This document shows positions 1 to 8,650 of a stretch of DNA of 64,000 nt, piece by piece (position 1 is the first letter of the stretch; each line of letters starts with the position of its first letter). Below the pieces are notes generated by a model that made no database searches, was not told where the DNA came from, and saw only the letters and a program-made list of their open reading frames with translations. The translations under genes were made by a program, and so were the position numbers. This DNA comes from Algorimicrobium echini (lineage in GTDB: Bacteria > Bacteroidota > Bacteroidia > Flavobacteriales > Flavobacteriaceae): NCBI RefSeq assembly GCF_900115185.1, contig NZ_FOVN01000001.1:930001-994000 (forward strand), in the 5' to 3' direction.

Positions 1-71
1 GCTGAATTCATGGGTTTTTGCGCCTGTAAATTAATAACAAATAAAAGGCAAATTATCAGGATGTTACGCAT
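1..71 (-). CDS. Secreted protein, 5' end only (runs off left edge); possibly LolA-like
   Basis: Reading the minus strand from position 71 gives ATG followed by an open frame to the edge, beginning MRNILIICLLFVINLQAQKP. This is a typical short Bacteroidota signal peptide with a cleavage site near A-Q. The start overlaps the last 8 bases of the polysaccharide deacetylase gene, as is common through this operon. Flexirubin clusters of flavobacteria often carry an outer-membrane lipoprotein carrier (LolA-like) gene at this kind of position, so that is a guess from context. Only 23 complete codons are visible, so the family cannot be decided. Confidence 0.55.
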   Translation of the reverse strand, partial: MRNILIICLLFVINLQAQKPMNS

Positions 72-840
72 ATGCTTTAATATTAAATAAGGTGTCAATC
101 GTTACAGATTGAAAATTATTTTCACGTAAAAATAACAATAACTGTTCCAAAACCCTAACCGATTTGTCACTCGTGTCATGTAATAAAATAACATCTCCCG
201 ATTTGAGATTTTTAGTTATTCGATTTAAAATCTGTTTTTCAGATAGATTTGTAGTATCTAGCGAGCGTTTATTCCAACCTATGGTTATTAAATTTAAATT
301 TTGAACTGCTCGCCTAATATGAGGGTTGGTAACACCAAAAGCAGGACGATATAATTGAGGGTTTAAACCGCTGAGTTCTTTTATAACGCTATTTGTTTTT
401 TCTAATTCTGATTGTACTCTTTCTGTATTATAAAAACCGAAATTATTAGCATGTGAATACGTATGATTCCCTATGGTATGACCAGCTGTTATAATTTGTT
501 GAGATATTTCAGGATGAATTTCTATGTGCTTTCCGATGCAGAAGAACGTGGCTTTAGCCTGAAATTTATTTAATAATGCTAGAACTTGAGGTGTAAATTC
601 TGAATTTGGACCATCATCAAAGGTAATGGATATATGGTTTTTTGTTGCGTTTTTATTACTATTCAGAATTTTTAAATGATAATTCCAACCAACTAATCCA
701 GACCCTAAAGCTGTTACCATAAGCCAAATAAAAAGCAAGCATACAAACCACCAAATACTTATGGGGTTTACAAGGAATACAACTAATAAACTTATAAAAA
801 TAACAAGAGTTGCTACATTTATCGATTTAAAATTTAGCAT
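64..840 (-). CDS. Polysaccharide deacetylase family protein (NodB homology domain)
   Basis: 258 residues. Two hydrophobic segments (about residues 8-25 and 29-50) anchor the protein in the inner membrane, and the NodB domain follows. Visible motifs are FDDGP (D75, D76), HTYSH (H126, H130: metal ligands), RPAFG and LHD near the C terminus, so the metal-dependent carbohydrate esterase 4 site looks intact. Family members remove N- or O-acetyl groups from polysaccharides or peptidoglycan. The gene overlaps the upstream ketosynthase-like gene by 7 bases and is the next-to-last visible gene of the pigment operon. NodB-fold proteins are often found in flexirubin/aryl-polyene loci, but the substrate here is unknown. 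Confidence 0.85.
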   Translation of the reverse strand: MLNFKSINVATLVIFISLLVVFLVNPISIWWFVCLLFIWLMVTALGSGLVGWNYHLKILNSNKNATKNHISITFDDGPNSEFTPQVLALLNKFQAKATFFCIGKHIEIHPEISQQIITAGHTIGNHTYSHANNFGFYNTERVQSELEKTNSVIKELSGLNPQLYRPAFGVTNPHIRRAVQNLNLITIGWNKRSLDTTNLSEKQILNRITKNLKSGDVILLHDTSDKSVRVLEQLLLFLRENNFQSVTIDTLFNIKAYA

Positions 841-1898
841 TGACGTAGTAACGTGAAACTATGATTTTCTCCTCGGTACTGGTTGTATAAAAGTATGGTT
901 TTATATTGAGAAGATACAATATTATTCATTTGAAATGCTTTTGGAGCAGATTGCGTTTTTAGAATATTTGTGGCCAAAAGTACGCCAAAAGAAGAAGCCG
1001 TATTAAATTCGCCTATCCAAGGTTTGTAAACAAATTGTTGGACGTTTTGAAAGTCGGTTGTTGCTAAATGATTATAAAAAGTATCAAATTCAACATCACC
1101 ATTATTGCCTAATATAAGGGCGTCAATTTCGGAAGGGTGTAAGTTGTTTGCTAGTAAAAATTCGCGCGCTTTTTCGGCTACTGACTGTATCGGTAACGTA
1201 TTAAACGTTTGTAAATCTGCAACAATGGCTAAAGAGGAATCTTGCTTTTTATTTGAAAGGACAAAAAAGTTAGCACCTTCACCATAAATGGCGCCTTTAG
1301 TATTAGAGTTTAACACCTTTGAACTTTCTACGGGTGTTTCTTTAATGTGATGGATTGCTTTATTGAGTAAAATAGTATGAGCAGCCAATTCATCAACACC
1401 ACCAATTAAAATGTTTGTAGCTTCATCTAATTCTAATTGCATTTTGGCATCTAACAGAGCAGACTCAAACGAATTACTCCCATGAACGTAAGTAAAATTA
1501 TAGCCTTTACACTGAATTTCCAGTGCAATTTGTCCGCCAACTGTATTATGTGTCGATTGAATAAATGGCGTTGGTGTTAAGTATTCTTCATTATTATCAA
1601 TTATAGCACTTAAAAATTTTTCAGAGTCGTGTAAACAACCCATTCCAGTTCCTGTTATAATGGCATCCACGGTTTCCAAATTTGCTTTTTGTAGCGCTAT
1701 TTTGGAAGCTACGATACTCATTTTAATACCTTTTGCCATACGTCTTGCGGCAGCTGGAGGAATAAAATCTTTATAGTTAGGATTTAAGGCAGGAATAGTC
1801 GTGTCATTATAAGAAATGATTTCTTTTAGAAAATCCGCATCATCCGTCGTATTTTGGGAAGAAACAGAACCAACACTATTTATATAGACGTTTTTCAT
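834..1898 (-). CDS. Ketosynthase-like protein lacking catalytic residues (chain-length-factor type)
   Basis: 354 residues with the thiolase-fold layout of a FabF-type ketosynthase. The active-site positions are changed: the nucleophile position reads GSNSFES (Ser141 instead of Cys), the first catalytic His region reads LGNNGD (Asn), and the second reads IGEFNT (Glu297). It starts inside the stop of the intact ketosynthase gene (ATGA overlap), the classic pairing of KS with chain-length factor in type II polyketide synthases and aryl-polyene clusters. It probably forms a heterodimer with the protein encoded at 1895-3100 and sets polyene length. Loss of the triad is read directly; the role is inferred. 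Confidence 0.8.
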   Translation of the reverse strand: MKNVYINSVGSVSSQNTTDDADFLKEIISYNDTTIPALNPNYKDFIPPAAARRMAKGIKMSIVASKIALQKANLETVDAIITGTGMGCLHDSEKFLSAIIDNNEEYLTPTPFIQSTHNTVGGQIALEIQCKGYNFTYVHGSNSFESALLDAKMQLELDEATNILIGGVDELAAHTILLNKAIHHIKETPVESSKVLNSNTKGAIYGEGANFFVLSNKKQDSSLAIVADLQTFNTLPIQSVAEKAREFLLANNLHPSEIDALILGNNGDVEFDTFYNHLATTDFQNVQQFVYKPWIGEFNTASSFGVLLATNILKTQSAPKAFQMNNIVSSQYKTILLYNQYRGENHSFTLLRQC

Positions 1899-3100
1899 TT
1901 GGCTTCTTTAGAAAATATAATGGTTGAACAATTTCCTCCAAAACCAAAAGAATTAGACATAACTGTTTTTAAAGGTTTTTCTTTAAGAGATATTTCAGGT
2001 GTTATTGAAAACTCCTGCATTTGGGTATGAAAGTTCAAATTGGGAAAAATAACATTATTCTGTAGGGCCAAAACAGCGTAAACCGCTTCAATAGCACCAG
2101 CAGCCGCTAATGTGTGTCCTGTATAGGCTTTTGTAGAACTGAATTCTGGTATATTATCACCAAAAACACGAATAATAGCGCGACCTTCAGACAAATCATT
2201 ATTACCTGTTGCTGTTCCATGCGCATTGATATAATCAATATCCTTTGGTTTATAATTAGCAACTTCTAAGGCTTTTTCCATGGCTAACGTTGCACCATCA
2301 CCGTTTTCAGAAGATGCCGTTTGATGAAAGGCATCATTTGCATTTCCATAACCTTTTACATAAGCCAAAACTGGTTTGTTTTCTGCTTTTACAACAGCAT
2401 CCGATTCTAATACCAAATATGCTGCAGCTTCACCTAAATTTAATCCTTTACGGTTATCATCAAATGGCGTGTTATAGGTATCTGATAAAATCATGAGAGT
2501 TTTAAATCCGTTGATGGTAAATTTAGACATACAGTCCGAACCGCCAACAACCACTCGATCCAACTTTCCAGCTTTTATTAATCGAGCGCCAAGCATAATA
2601 GCATTGGCTGCTGATGAGCAAGCTGTACTGATGGTAGTTACCAAGCTTTCCTGGATACCTAATTGTTCCGCTATTTTTTGAGTCGAGTCGCCAGCATGAT
2701 GACCAGCAATATATTTTTGTGTGCTTGTATCCTCCAAGTACTGATAATAATATTTTTCAGTCATATCCATTCCACCAACACTTGTGGCAGATATTAAACC
2801 TGTTTTATAAGCGGAAATATCTGTAATTCCAGCGTGTTTTATAGCTTCTTTGGCAGCAATAGCTCCTAAAAAGGCTGTTCTGGAATAATTATTTTCAGGA
2901 GGTAATTTTAAAAGTGTTTCAAGTTCTTGATTGGTATATGCAATTTCACCAACCATAATATCATTTTTATGTATGGTATCAATTTTTGAAACTCGCGTGA
3001 TTCCTATATTTTCAGTAACAAGCGCGTTATAATTTTCAGCTACATTGTTTCCAATGGCAGAAATTATTCCCATTCCTGTTATTGCAATACCTTGACTCAT
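1895..3100 (-). CDS. Beta-ketoacyl-ACP synthase (FabF type), aryl-polyene elongating KS
   Basis: 401 residues, full length for a KAS I/II enzyme. The catalytic triad is complete: Cys161 in STACSSA, His294 in NAHGTAT and His329 in TGHTLAA. It ends with the usual glycine-rich NSFGFGGNCS motif. It condenses acyl-ACP with malonyl-ACP during growth of the polyene chain. It lies between an ACP gene and a catalytically dead KS homologue that overlaps it by 4 bases, the arrangement of a KS/CLF pair. It is one of three intact FabF-type KS enzymes in this cluster. Confidence 0.88.
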   Translation of the reverse strand: MSQGIAITGMGIISAIGNNVAENYNALVTENIGITRVSKIDTIHKNDIMVGEIAYTNQELETLLKLPPENNYSRTAFLGAIAAKEAIKHAGITDISAYKTGLISATSVGGMDMTEKYYYQYLEDTSTQKYIAGHHAGDSTQKIAEQLGIQESLVTTISTACSSAANAIMLGARLIKAGKLDRVVVGGSDCMSKFTINGFKTLMILSDTYNTPFDDNRKGLNLGEAAAYLVLESDAVVKAENKPVLAYVKGYGNANDAFHQTASSENGDGATLAMEKALEVANYKPKDIDYINAHGTATGNNDLSEGRAIIRVFGDNIPEFSSTKAYTGHTLAAAGAIEAVYAVLALQNNVIFPNLNFHTQMQEFSITPEISLKEKPLKTVMSNSFGFGGNCSTIIFSKEAK

Positions 3101-3127
3101 ATTATTTGTTTGCAGAATGCTGAAACC

Positions 3128-3385
3128 TTATTTAGAACGATGTTCAGTTATGTAAGCAGCCATGGTATTAACAGATTCAAAAATATGACGGCCTTCCTTT
3201 GGGTCTGTTAATTTAATGCCATAGTTTTTATCTAACATGACTATCAATTCTAATGCATCAATAGAATCTAGACCGAGTCCATCTCCAAAAAGCATATCAT
3301 CATCACCAATGTCAGCAGTGGTCATATCTTCCAGATTTAACTGCTCAATTATGTTTTCTTTTAATTCTTGTTTTAGTGCGTCCAT
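3128..3385 (-). CDS. Acyl carrier protein
   Basis: 85 residues, acidic, with the phosphopantetheine attachment motif GLDSIDALE. The Ser of DSID is the expected 4'-phosphopantetheine site. It carries the growing chain for the ketosynthases around it. It sits directly upstream of the KS/CLF pair and one base downstream of the half-ketosynthase gene. The pigment cluster contains a second ACP at 13916-14164, which suggests separate carriers for the two halves of the product (aryl polyene and dialkylresorcinol) or for initiation and elongation. That division is inference. Confidence 0.9.
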   Translation of the reverse strand: MDALKQELKENIIEQLNLEDMTTADIGDDDMLFGDGLGLDSIDALELIVMLDKNYGIKLTDPKEGRHIFESVNTMAAYITEHRSK

Positions 3386-3386
3386 A

Positions 3387-4004
3387 TTATGTATTATATA
3401 ACGTTATTATCTGTTCTTTACTATGTGCTATTTTCCCATTCTTTGAAACTAAATATAAAAAAGCCTCATACTGATTTTCATCCAAATCTATCCAACCACA
3501 TAGCACTTGGTCTGCTTTTTTCATATCCAATAAACTATTGGAGTAACTCGCTAAATGTTCTGCATTTAAGCTGTCAAAGATAAAAAAACTATTTTCAGAA
3601 AACAGCTTATATTTAATACTTATCTCGCCAATACAAATGTTAGGTAATGTATAAACAAATACTGCTGGACTTGGAAAATAGTTGTTCTTGTTTTGTATGG
3701 CTTCTTGATGCAAACGATCGGTATCTAAACTGGCTGCTTTATTAGAAAATACAATGGCTATATTTTCTTCTTTTTCTGGGTTTAGATTTTCATTTTTCAA
3801 AAGGACATCTGCAGCAATAAAAGCTAATTTACTTAAATTATCCATTTTAAAAAACTTGGCATATTTGGTATCTAAAGCTCGGTATGCGTTTTTTATAAAA
3901 TCTGGAAATAATTTAGAATCATCTTCAAACACTATTTGTCCATTTAATGAAACCGTTTGGTTTTTAATATGGCAATAGGATTTTATGTGATAATTAGAGG
4001 CCAT
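3387..4004 (-). CDS. Half-length ketosynthase-like protein (N-terminal KS-like fold, no triad)
   Basis: 205 residues. Segments such as FIAADVLLK, IAIVFSNKAAS and SPAVFVYTLPNICIGEISI resemble the N-terminal half of FabF-type ketosynthases. There is no active-site Cys motif (the region reads ENSFFIFDSL) and no C-terminal half with the two His motifs. The frame is intact and tightly packed between methyltransferase and ACP genes, so it is unlikely to be simple decay. Short 3-oxoacyl-ACP-synthase-like genes occur in flexirubin clusters. A structural or scaffolding role is a guess. Confidence 0.6.
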   Translation of the reverse strand: MASNYHIKSYCHIKNQTVSLNGQIVFEDDSKLFPDFIKNAYRALDTKYAKFFKMDNLSKLAFIAADVLLKNENLNPEKEENIAIVFSNKAASLDTDRLHQEAIQNKNNYFPSPAVFVYTLPNICIGEISIKYKLFSENSFFIFDSLNAEHLASYSNSLLDMKKADQVLCGWIDLDENQYEAFLYLVSKNGKIAHSKEQIITLYNT

Positions 4005-4007
4005 AAT

Positions 4008-5069
4008 TTATTTTTTCTTACAAGCAAAAATAGTGTGATATTCGCCAACTGCACGATCTTCAATTAACTTTAAGCCTGCTTGGTCTATTAATTTTAATAA
4101 TACTGTTGAAGGATACATTTTACTATTTCCGTTGGCCATGACGGTAAAGTAAAGCGAAGTAGCTTCTAAAATAAATTTTGCATTATCAAAACGTTGTCTG
4201 TCTGTAAAGGTTTCCATAATCAATACTTCACCATTATCTACAATTGCTGCTGCACACGCCTTTAATATAACCAGAATTTCAGCTTCAGAAAAACAATCTA
4301 AAAATTGACTCATCCAGATAACATCTGCTCCTTTAGGTAATTGTGGGTTCTCTGATAGCCAATCTATTTTATAATGCGAAACACGGTCTTTAAAACCTGC
4401 TAATTCTACGTTTTTTAACGCAATTTGTAATTGACCTGGTAAATCAATCATTTTAATGGAAACAGTTTCACTGTATTTACTACCACTAATGGCAAATTTA
4501 CCGGTATTTGCACCCACATCATAAATAGTTTTTGGGTTGTTTCTGAAAACAAACTCTAAAGCTTCCTGAAATACTTCATCAGAGTAGTGGTGATCAAACT
4601 CAAACCATGCTTTTTGAACATTAGGAGGTAAAACAGAAAGACCTTGGTAAATAGTATCCCAATTACCTAACTCTTTTAATCCAGCTGGTTTGCCAGTTTC
4701 TATAGCTTCCGTTAAATGAAATAATCCTTTATAACAAACATCTTGCGTGAAATTGATATTAACATCAACTGTTCTGTCAAAAGCTAAAAAATAACCCGTT
4801 GTTGTAAGTTCAAAACAACCATTTTCATTTTTATCAACAATATTATAGCTTTCAGCAATTTCTAGAAGAACACCAATTCCATAATTACTTATATTCAATT
4901 CTTCAGAAATGTTTTCTAATGAAATACCTCCTTTTTTGCGATTTTGGAAAATAAGATTAAAAATCCCTAATTTACGAAGCGCAACAACGGCTTGAAAAAC
5001 AAATGGTGCAAAGGCAATTTTTTCTGCTTCCTGAACAGCATCAATAGCTCTTATAGATTTTTTGCTCAT
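4008..5069 (-). CDS. SAM-dependent methyltransferase with N-terminal dimerisation domain
   Basis: 353 residues. The N-terminal ~100 residues form a winged-helix-like dimerisation domain of the kind seen in small-molecule O-methyltransferases. The class I SAM-binding loop follows, DVGANTGKFA near residue 185, with acidic MIDLPG at the next strand and a METFTDRQRF segment. In a flexirubin cluster the likely substrate is the aryl head group or an ACP-bound intermediate, since flexirubin-type rings can be methylated. O- versus C-methylation cannot be decided from sequence. It lies 5 bases downstream of a KS gene and shares its operon. Confidence 0.8.
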   Translation of the reverse strand: MSKKSIRAIDAVQEAEKIAFAPFVFQAVVALRKLGIFNLIFQNRKKGGISLENISEELNISNYGIGVLLEIAESYNIVDKNENGCFELTTTGYFLAFDRTVDVNINFTQDVCYKGLFHLTEAIETGKPAGLKELGNWDTIYQGLSVLPPNVQKAWFEFDHHYSDEVFQEALEFVFRNNPKTIYDVGANTGKFAISGSKYSETVSIKMIDLPGQLQIALKNVELAGFKDRVSHYKIDWLSENPQLPKGADVIWMSQFLDCFSEAEILVILKACAAAIVDNGEVLIMETFTDRQRFDNAKFILEATSLYFTVMANGNSKMYPSTVLLKLIDQAGLKLIEDRAVGEYHTIFACKKK

Positions 5070-5074
5070 AGTGT

Positions 5075-6223
5075 TTAGTTCGTTTTTTTAAAAATAACAG
5101 CCGTATTACAACCTCCAAAACCAGATGCCGTTTTTATAAAAGTGTGTAACATTTTGTTTGGTTGCGTGTTTTTAATAATATTTAAAGGTTGTGAAACACC
5201 TAATAAATTAAAGCCTTTTGAAGCATATAAGGTGTTATTTTTAAGACTGTGCATGCCAATAATAGTTTCTAAAAGACCAGATGCGCCAAGGGTATGTCCA
5301 AAATAACCTTTTAAACTATTAACGGGAACTCGGTGCAAATTGGAACGATTAAATGCTATGGCTTCCATTTCATCATTAAATTGCGTGGCTGTTCCATGTG
5401 CTGAAATAAAATCGATATCTGACGAATCCAGTTTAGCTTGTTTAAGGGCAGACTCAATACTTCGGTGCAGGCCTTCGCCAGTTCGGGATGGACCAGAAAT
5501 ATGATTGGCATCGTTACAGGAGCCTTCTCCTAAAACCTCTACAGCTTCATGTGCTAAATTTTCTTTATCTTTTGTTACTAAAACAGTAGCCGAAACTTCC
5601 CCTATATTAATGCCAACTCGGTCCTTGTCATAAGGTTTGCAGGGTTCATTACTTAAAGCTTGAAACGAGTTGAATCCGGATAAAATAAATTGACTAACAA
5701 CATCACCACTAACTACAAAAACGTGATCATATACGTTTTGTAATATGTAGCGTTTTGCAATAGCCACTGCTAAAATTCCAGAAACACATGCGTTGGATAC
5801 AATAATAGCATCGTTTTTAAAATCGAAAAAATTACGAATAGTATTTCCTAGTTCATGTAAATAGGCGCGCTCTTTTGGAAAGGGATTGTTTGTATCAAGC
5901 GCATCAATATTACCTTTTGTTGTGGAAATGATGAGTCCGACGCGCTCGTTTAACTCGATTTTAGAATCTGTAATCACCGAATGTAATGATGTAAGCATCA
6001 TTTTTTCCAATCTAGTAAAGTCTGATTTTGGGTGCAGCTTTTGAAATTCAGTTTCCAAAACTTCAGAATCTATTAGTGCCGAATAAAACGGGTCCGGTAA
6101 AATAGCTGTATCATGAATACGCTTTAATCCAGATGTTTCATTATGAATTTGCTCCACAACCGTTTTGCTAGTAAAACCTAGAGCAGAAACAATATTGTTA
6201 TATGAAACATACACATTAGTCAT
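5075..6223 (-). CDS. Beta-ketoacyl-ACP synthase (FabF type), second in cluster
   Basis: 382 residues. The triad is complete: Cys146 in SNACVSG, His276 in SAHGTAT and His310 in YFGHTLG. The protein is somewhat shorter than housekeeping FabF (about 410) and divergent, as expected for a secondary-metabolism KS. It overlaps the thioesterase gene by 8 bases. It probably handles a distinct condensation such as priming with the coumaroyl-type starter; the step is inferred from having three KS enzymes in one cluster. Confidence 0.85.
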   Translation of the reverse strand: MTNVYVSYNNIVSALGFTSKTVVEQIHNETSGLKRIHDTAILPDPFYSALIDSEVLETEFQKLHPKSDFTRLEKMMLTSLHSVITDSKIELNERVGLIISTTKGNIDALDTNNPFPKERAYLHELGNTIRNFFDFKNDAIIVSNACVSGILAVAIAKRYILQNVYDHVFVVSGDVVSQFILSGFNSFQALSNEPCKPYDKDRVGINIGEVSATVLVTKDKENLAHEAVEVLGEGSCNDANHISGPSRTGEGLHRSIESALKQAKLDSSDIDFISAHGTATQFNDEMEAIAFNRSNLHRVPVNSLKGYFGHTLGASGLLETIIGMHSLKNNTLYASKGFNLLGVSQPLNIIKNTQPNKMLHTFIKTASGFGGCNTAVIFKKTN

Positions 6224-6668
6224 CCAATAATCCCACTTTTTGTTTCCATTCCTTAAAAAACAGTGGAATGTTTAATGATAAATCGCCTTCACCAATCTTT
6301 TCTACAAATACTTGAGTGGTTTCACCAGTACAAACTAGTTGATTATTTTGATTATAAATTTCATAGCGGAATACCATTTTTGCTGCTGGACTGTCTATAA
6401 AAATAGTTTTTACGGTAGCAATATCGCCATAGCGCAAAGGTAATTTATGATCTGTACTCGATTTTACAATGGGAGTTGCAAAGCCATATTTTTTTTGGTC
6501 TAAATATGAAATTCCATGCACCCGACCAAAAGCTTCTCGGCCATCTTCAAAATATTGAATATAATTTCCATGCCATACTATTCCTAGCGGATCGGTTTCT
6601 ACAAAACGTACCCGAACCTCACTGGTATGAACAATTTCTTTTTGTTTAGACGGCATTCTTTTTTTCAT
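6216..6668 (-). CDS. Acyl-CoA/acyl-ACP thioesterase, 4HBT hotdog family
   Basis: About 150 residues from the ATG at 6668; an upstream in-frame ATG at 6683 and a downstream one at 6656 are alternatives. The motif VETDPLGIVWHGNYIQYFED matches the 4-hydroxybenzoyl-CoA thioesterase type, with the catalytic Asp in DPLGIVWHGNY. It may release or edit acyl intermediates of the pigment pathway. Its start overlaps the end of the ABC permease gene, indicating one transcript. YbgC/4HBT-like genes are regular companions of aryl-polyene clusters. Confidence 0.82.
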   Translation of the reverse strand: MKKRMPSKQKEIVHTSEVRVRFVETDPLGIVWHGNYIQYFEDGREAFGRVHGISYLDQKKYGFATPIVKSSTDHKLPLRYGDIATVKTIFIDSPAAKMVFRYEIYNQNNQLVCTGETTQVFVEKIGEGDLSLNIPLFFKEWKQKVGLLDD

Positions 6669-7914
6669 TATAAATAATTGCAATTAAAGTTGTTGCAATA
6701 AAAAATAGGAGCAACAAACTGATTTCTGGTAAAATATCAATAAAAGATCCGTTTCGTAAAAATACATCGTAAAATGCATTTAAACCCCAATTCATGGGTG
6801 AAATATGTGATAGGGTTTGCATGACTTTTGGCATGACAAATACAGGAACCCAAACACCCCCTAAAGCAGCAAGAATAACCACGAAAGTTGCACCAAATGG
6901 AGCCGATTGTTCTTGTGTTTTTGCTATGGTTCCTAATAATAATCCTAAACCTATTGCCGCTAATCCAGCAAATGTAGCGACAACAAATAGTAATGGAATT
7001 CTACCAGAAACATCTAAAGTTGGTAAGCCAATAGCAGGGAAAACATATATGCCAATTAATAACATGAGTACAAACTGGATTAAGCAAACCACTAAATAAA
7101 TAATTGTTTTTCCGCCTAAAACGGTTGCGTAGGAAACTGGGTTTGTGCGTAAACGTACAAACGTACCTTGGCTTTTTTCTTTAACAATATTAATAGAAAG
7201 AGGAACGATAATAAAAAATATGGCAAATAGTGTCCAAGCAGGTACGTTATGCTGAACTGAATTTGGTATCATTTCCTTATCCTCATCTGTTGGTAAAACT
7301 TCTTTAAACGTGATAAATGTATCGGTTTCAAAAATAACGTCGTTTGGATCGTCTGAAATTTGTTCTTGAAATGCTTTATAAATGGATTGTGTTTCTATTT
7401 TTGATATCATTTTATCAATGCCATTTTTTACAGAACTTTTAAATGTTAATTGGGTTGCTGGATCAAAGTAGAGGATAACTTGTTTGCTTTTAATTTTTCC
7501 AATTTCTTGAGTTTCATTGGGTTCTTCTAATCCAAATTTGGCAATGATACCATCAACATTTTGTGTTACTTTTTTCGAAAGACTGGATGATAAATTTTCA
7601 GGAATAATTATAGCTAATTGGTATTTTCCTTTAAATACCAAATCGCGTGCAGTGGTTTCTTCAGACTCTGTAATAACTTGAAAACTGCCTGATTCACTTA
7701 ACCCATTCAAAATGATTTCAGATACATTCCCTTGGTCATTATCGACCACCAAAATAGGAATTTGACTATCAGTAACAGATTTAAATGTGCTATCTTGAAT
7801 GAGTGTTATGGTAATAATTAACACCAAAGGCATAACAAAAAGTATGGCAATACCACCAATGTCTCGGGTTAATAATAAAAATTCCTTGTATGTTGAAGCC
7901 CATAGTTTATGCAT
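6646..7914 (-). CDS. ABC transporter permease (ABC-2 type)
   Basis: 422 residues. One N-terminal membrane helix (about 17-38) is followed by a long extracytoplasmic region (about 40-225) and a C-terminal block of five or six helices. This is the layout of ABC-2 permeases of the YhhJ/drug-export family, including a hinge motif KEKSQGTFVRLRTNPVS. It pairs with the ATPase gene immediately upstream (8-base overlap). The location inside the pigment cluster suggests export or outer-membrane delivery of the polyene lipid. Substrate is inferred from context only. Confidence 0.87.
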   Translation of the reverse strand: MHKLWASTYKEFLLLTRDIGGIAILFVMPLVLIITITLIQDSTFKSVTDSQIPILVVDNDQGNVSEIILNGLSESGSFQVITESEETTARDLVFKGKYQLAIIIPENLSSSLSKKVTQNVDGIIAKFGLEEPNETQEIGKIKSKQVILYFDPATQLTFKSSVKNGIDKMISKIETQSIYKAFQEQISDDPNDVIFETDTFITFKEVLPTDEDKEMIPNSVQHNVPAWTLFAIFFIIVPLSINIVKEKSQGTFVRLRTNPVSYATVLGGKTIIYLVVCLIQFVLMLLIGIYVFPAIGLPTLDVSGRIPLLFVVATFAGLAAIGLGLLLGTIAKTQEQSAPFGATFVVILAALGGVWVPVFVMPKVMQTLSHISPMNWGLNAFYDVFLRNGSFIDILPEISLLLLFFIATTLIAIIYNEKKNAV

Positions 7915-8650
7915 GATCTCTTAAGGCTTTTCCTGTTATATTGATAAAGACATCTTCTAGGTTATTAGCACCAGGATGTTGTGTAATGAGTTCTTGAGGT
8001 TTTCCTTTTACAACTAATTTACCATGATCAATTATAGCTACACGTGTACAAAACGTCTCGGCCTCATTTAAATGATGAGATGTGTAAATAATAGTCGTAC
8101 CATTTTTATTGAGATCTTGTAAAAAGGCAATTATTACATTTTTGGATTGTACATCTACGCCAACAGTTGGTTCGTCTAAAAACAAGACTTTTGGATTGTG
8201 AAGCACACTACCAATTAAATTGATACGTCTTTTCATGCCTCCTGAAAAGGTGTCAATTTTTTTATGAGCGAAGGCTAATAAACCTAAATGCTCCAGAGCA
8301 GAATTAATTTTGGTGTTCAAGTTTTTTCCTTTTAGGCCATACATACTGCCAAAGTATTTTAAGTTTTCGAAAGCCGTTAAAGATGGGTAAAGAGCATATT
8401 CTTGTGGAACAATACCAATAATTTGCTTTAGTTGATTTTTGTTTTTTTGATACGTTAATCCAGCTATTGAAAAAGTGCCAGATGTGGGCTTAATTAGGGA
8501 ACACAAAATGGAAATAAGTGTTGTTTTTCCAGCACCATTTGGTCCTAATAAGCCAAAAATTTCTTTTTCACTAATAGATAAGTCCAAATTAGTTACCGAA
8601 AAGTTATCGGCACCTTTGTATTTTTTTGATATGTGCTGAATATCTATCAC
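7907..8650 (-). CDS. ABC transporter ATP-binding protein
   Basis: 247 residues. Walker A GPNGAGKT (about residues 35-42), Q-loop region VPQEYALYP, signature FSGGMKRR, Walker B VLFLDEPT and H-loop YTSHH are all present, so the ATPase should be active. It is the nucleotide-binding partner of the ABC-2 permease at 6646-7914. The stop of the BtrH-domain gene directly abuts its start, so it belongs to the same operon and probably drives export of the flexirubin product or a precursor. Confidence 0.9.
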   Translation of the reverse strand: MIDIQHISKKYKGADNFSVTNLDLSISEKEIFGLLGPNGAGKTTLISILCSLIKPTSGTFSIAGLTYQKNKNQLKQIIGIVPQEYALYPSLTAFENLKYFGSMYGLKGKNLNTKINSALEHLGLLAFAHKKIDTFSGGMKRRINLIGSVLHNPKVLFLDEPTVGVDVQSKNVIIAFLQDLNKNGTTIIYTSHHLNEAETFCTRVAIIDHGKLVVKGKPQELITQHPGANNLEDVFINITGKALRDHA

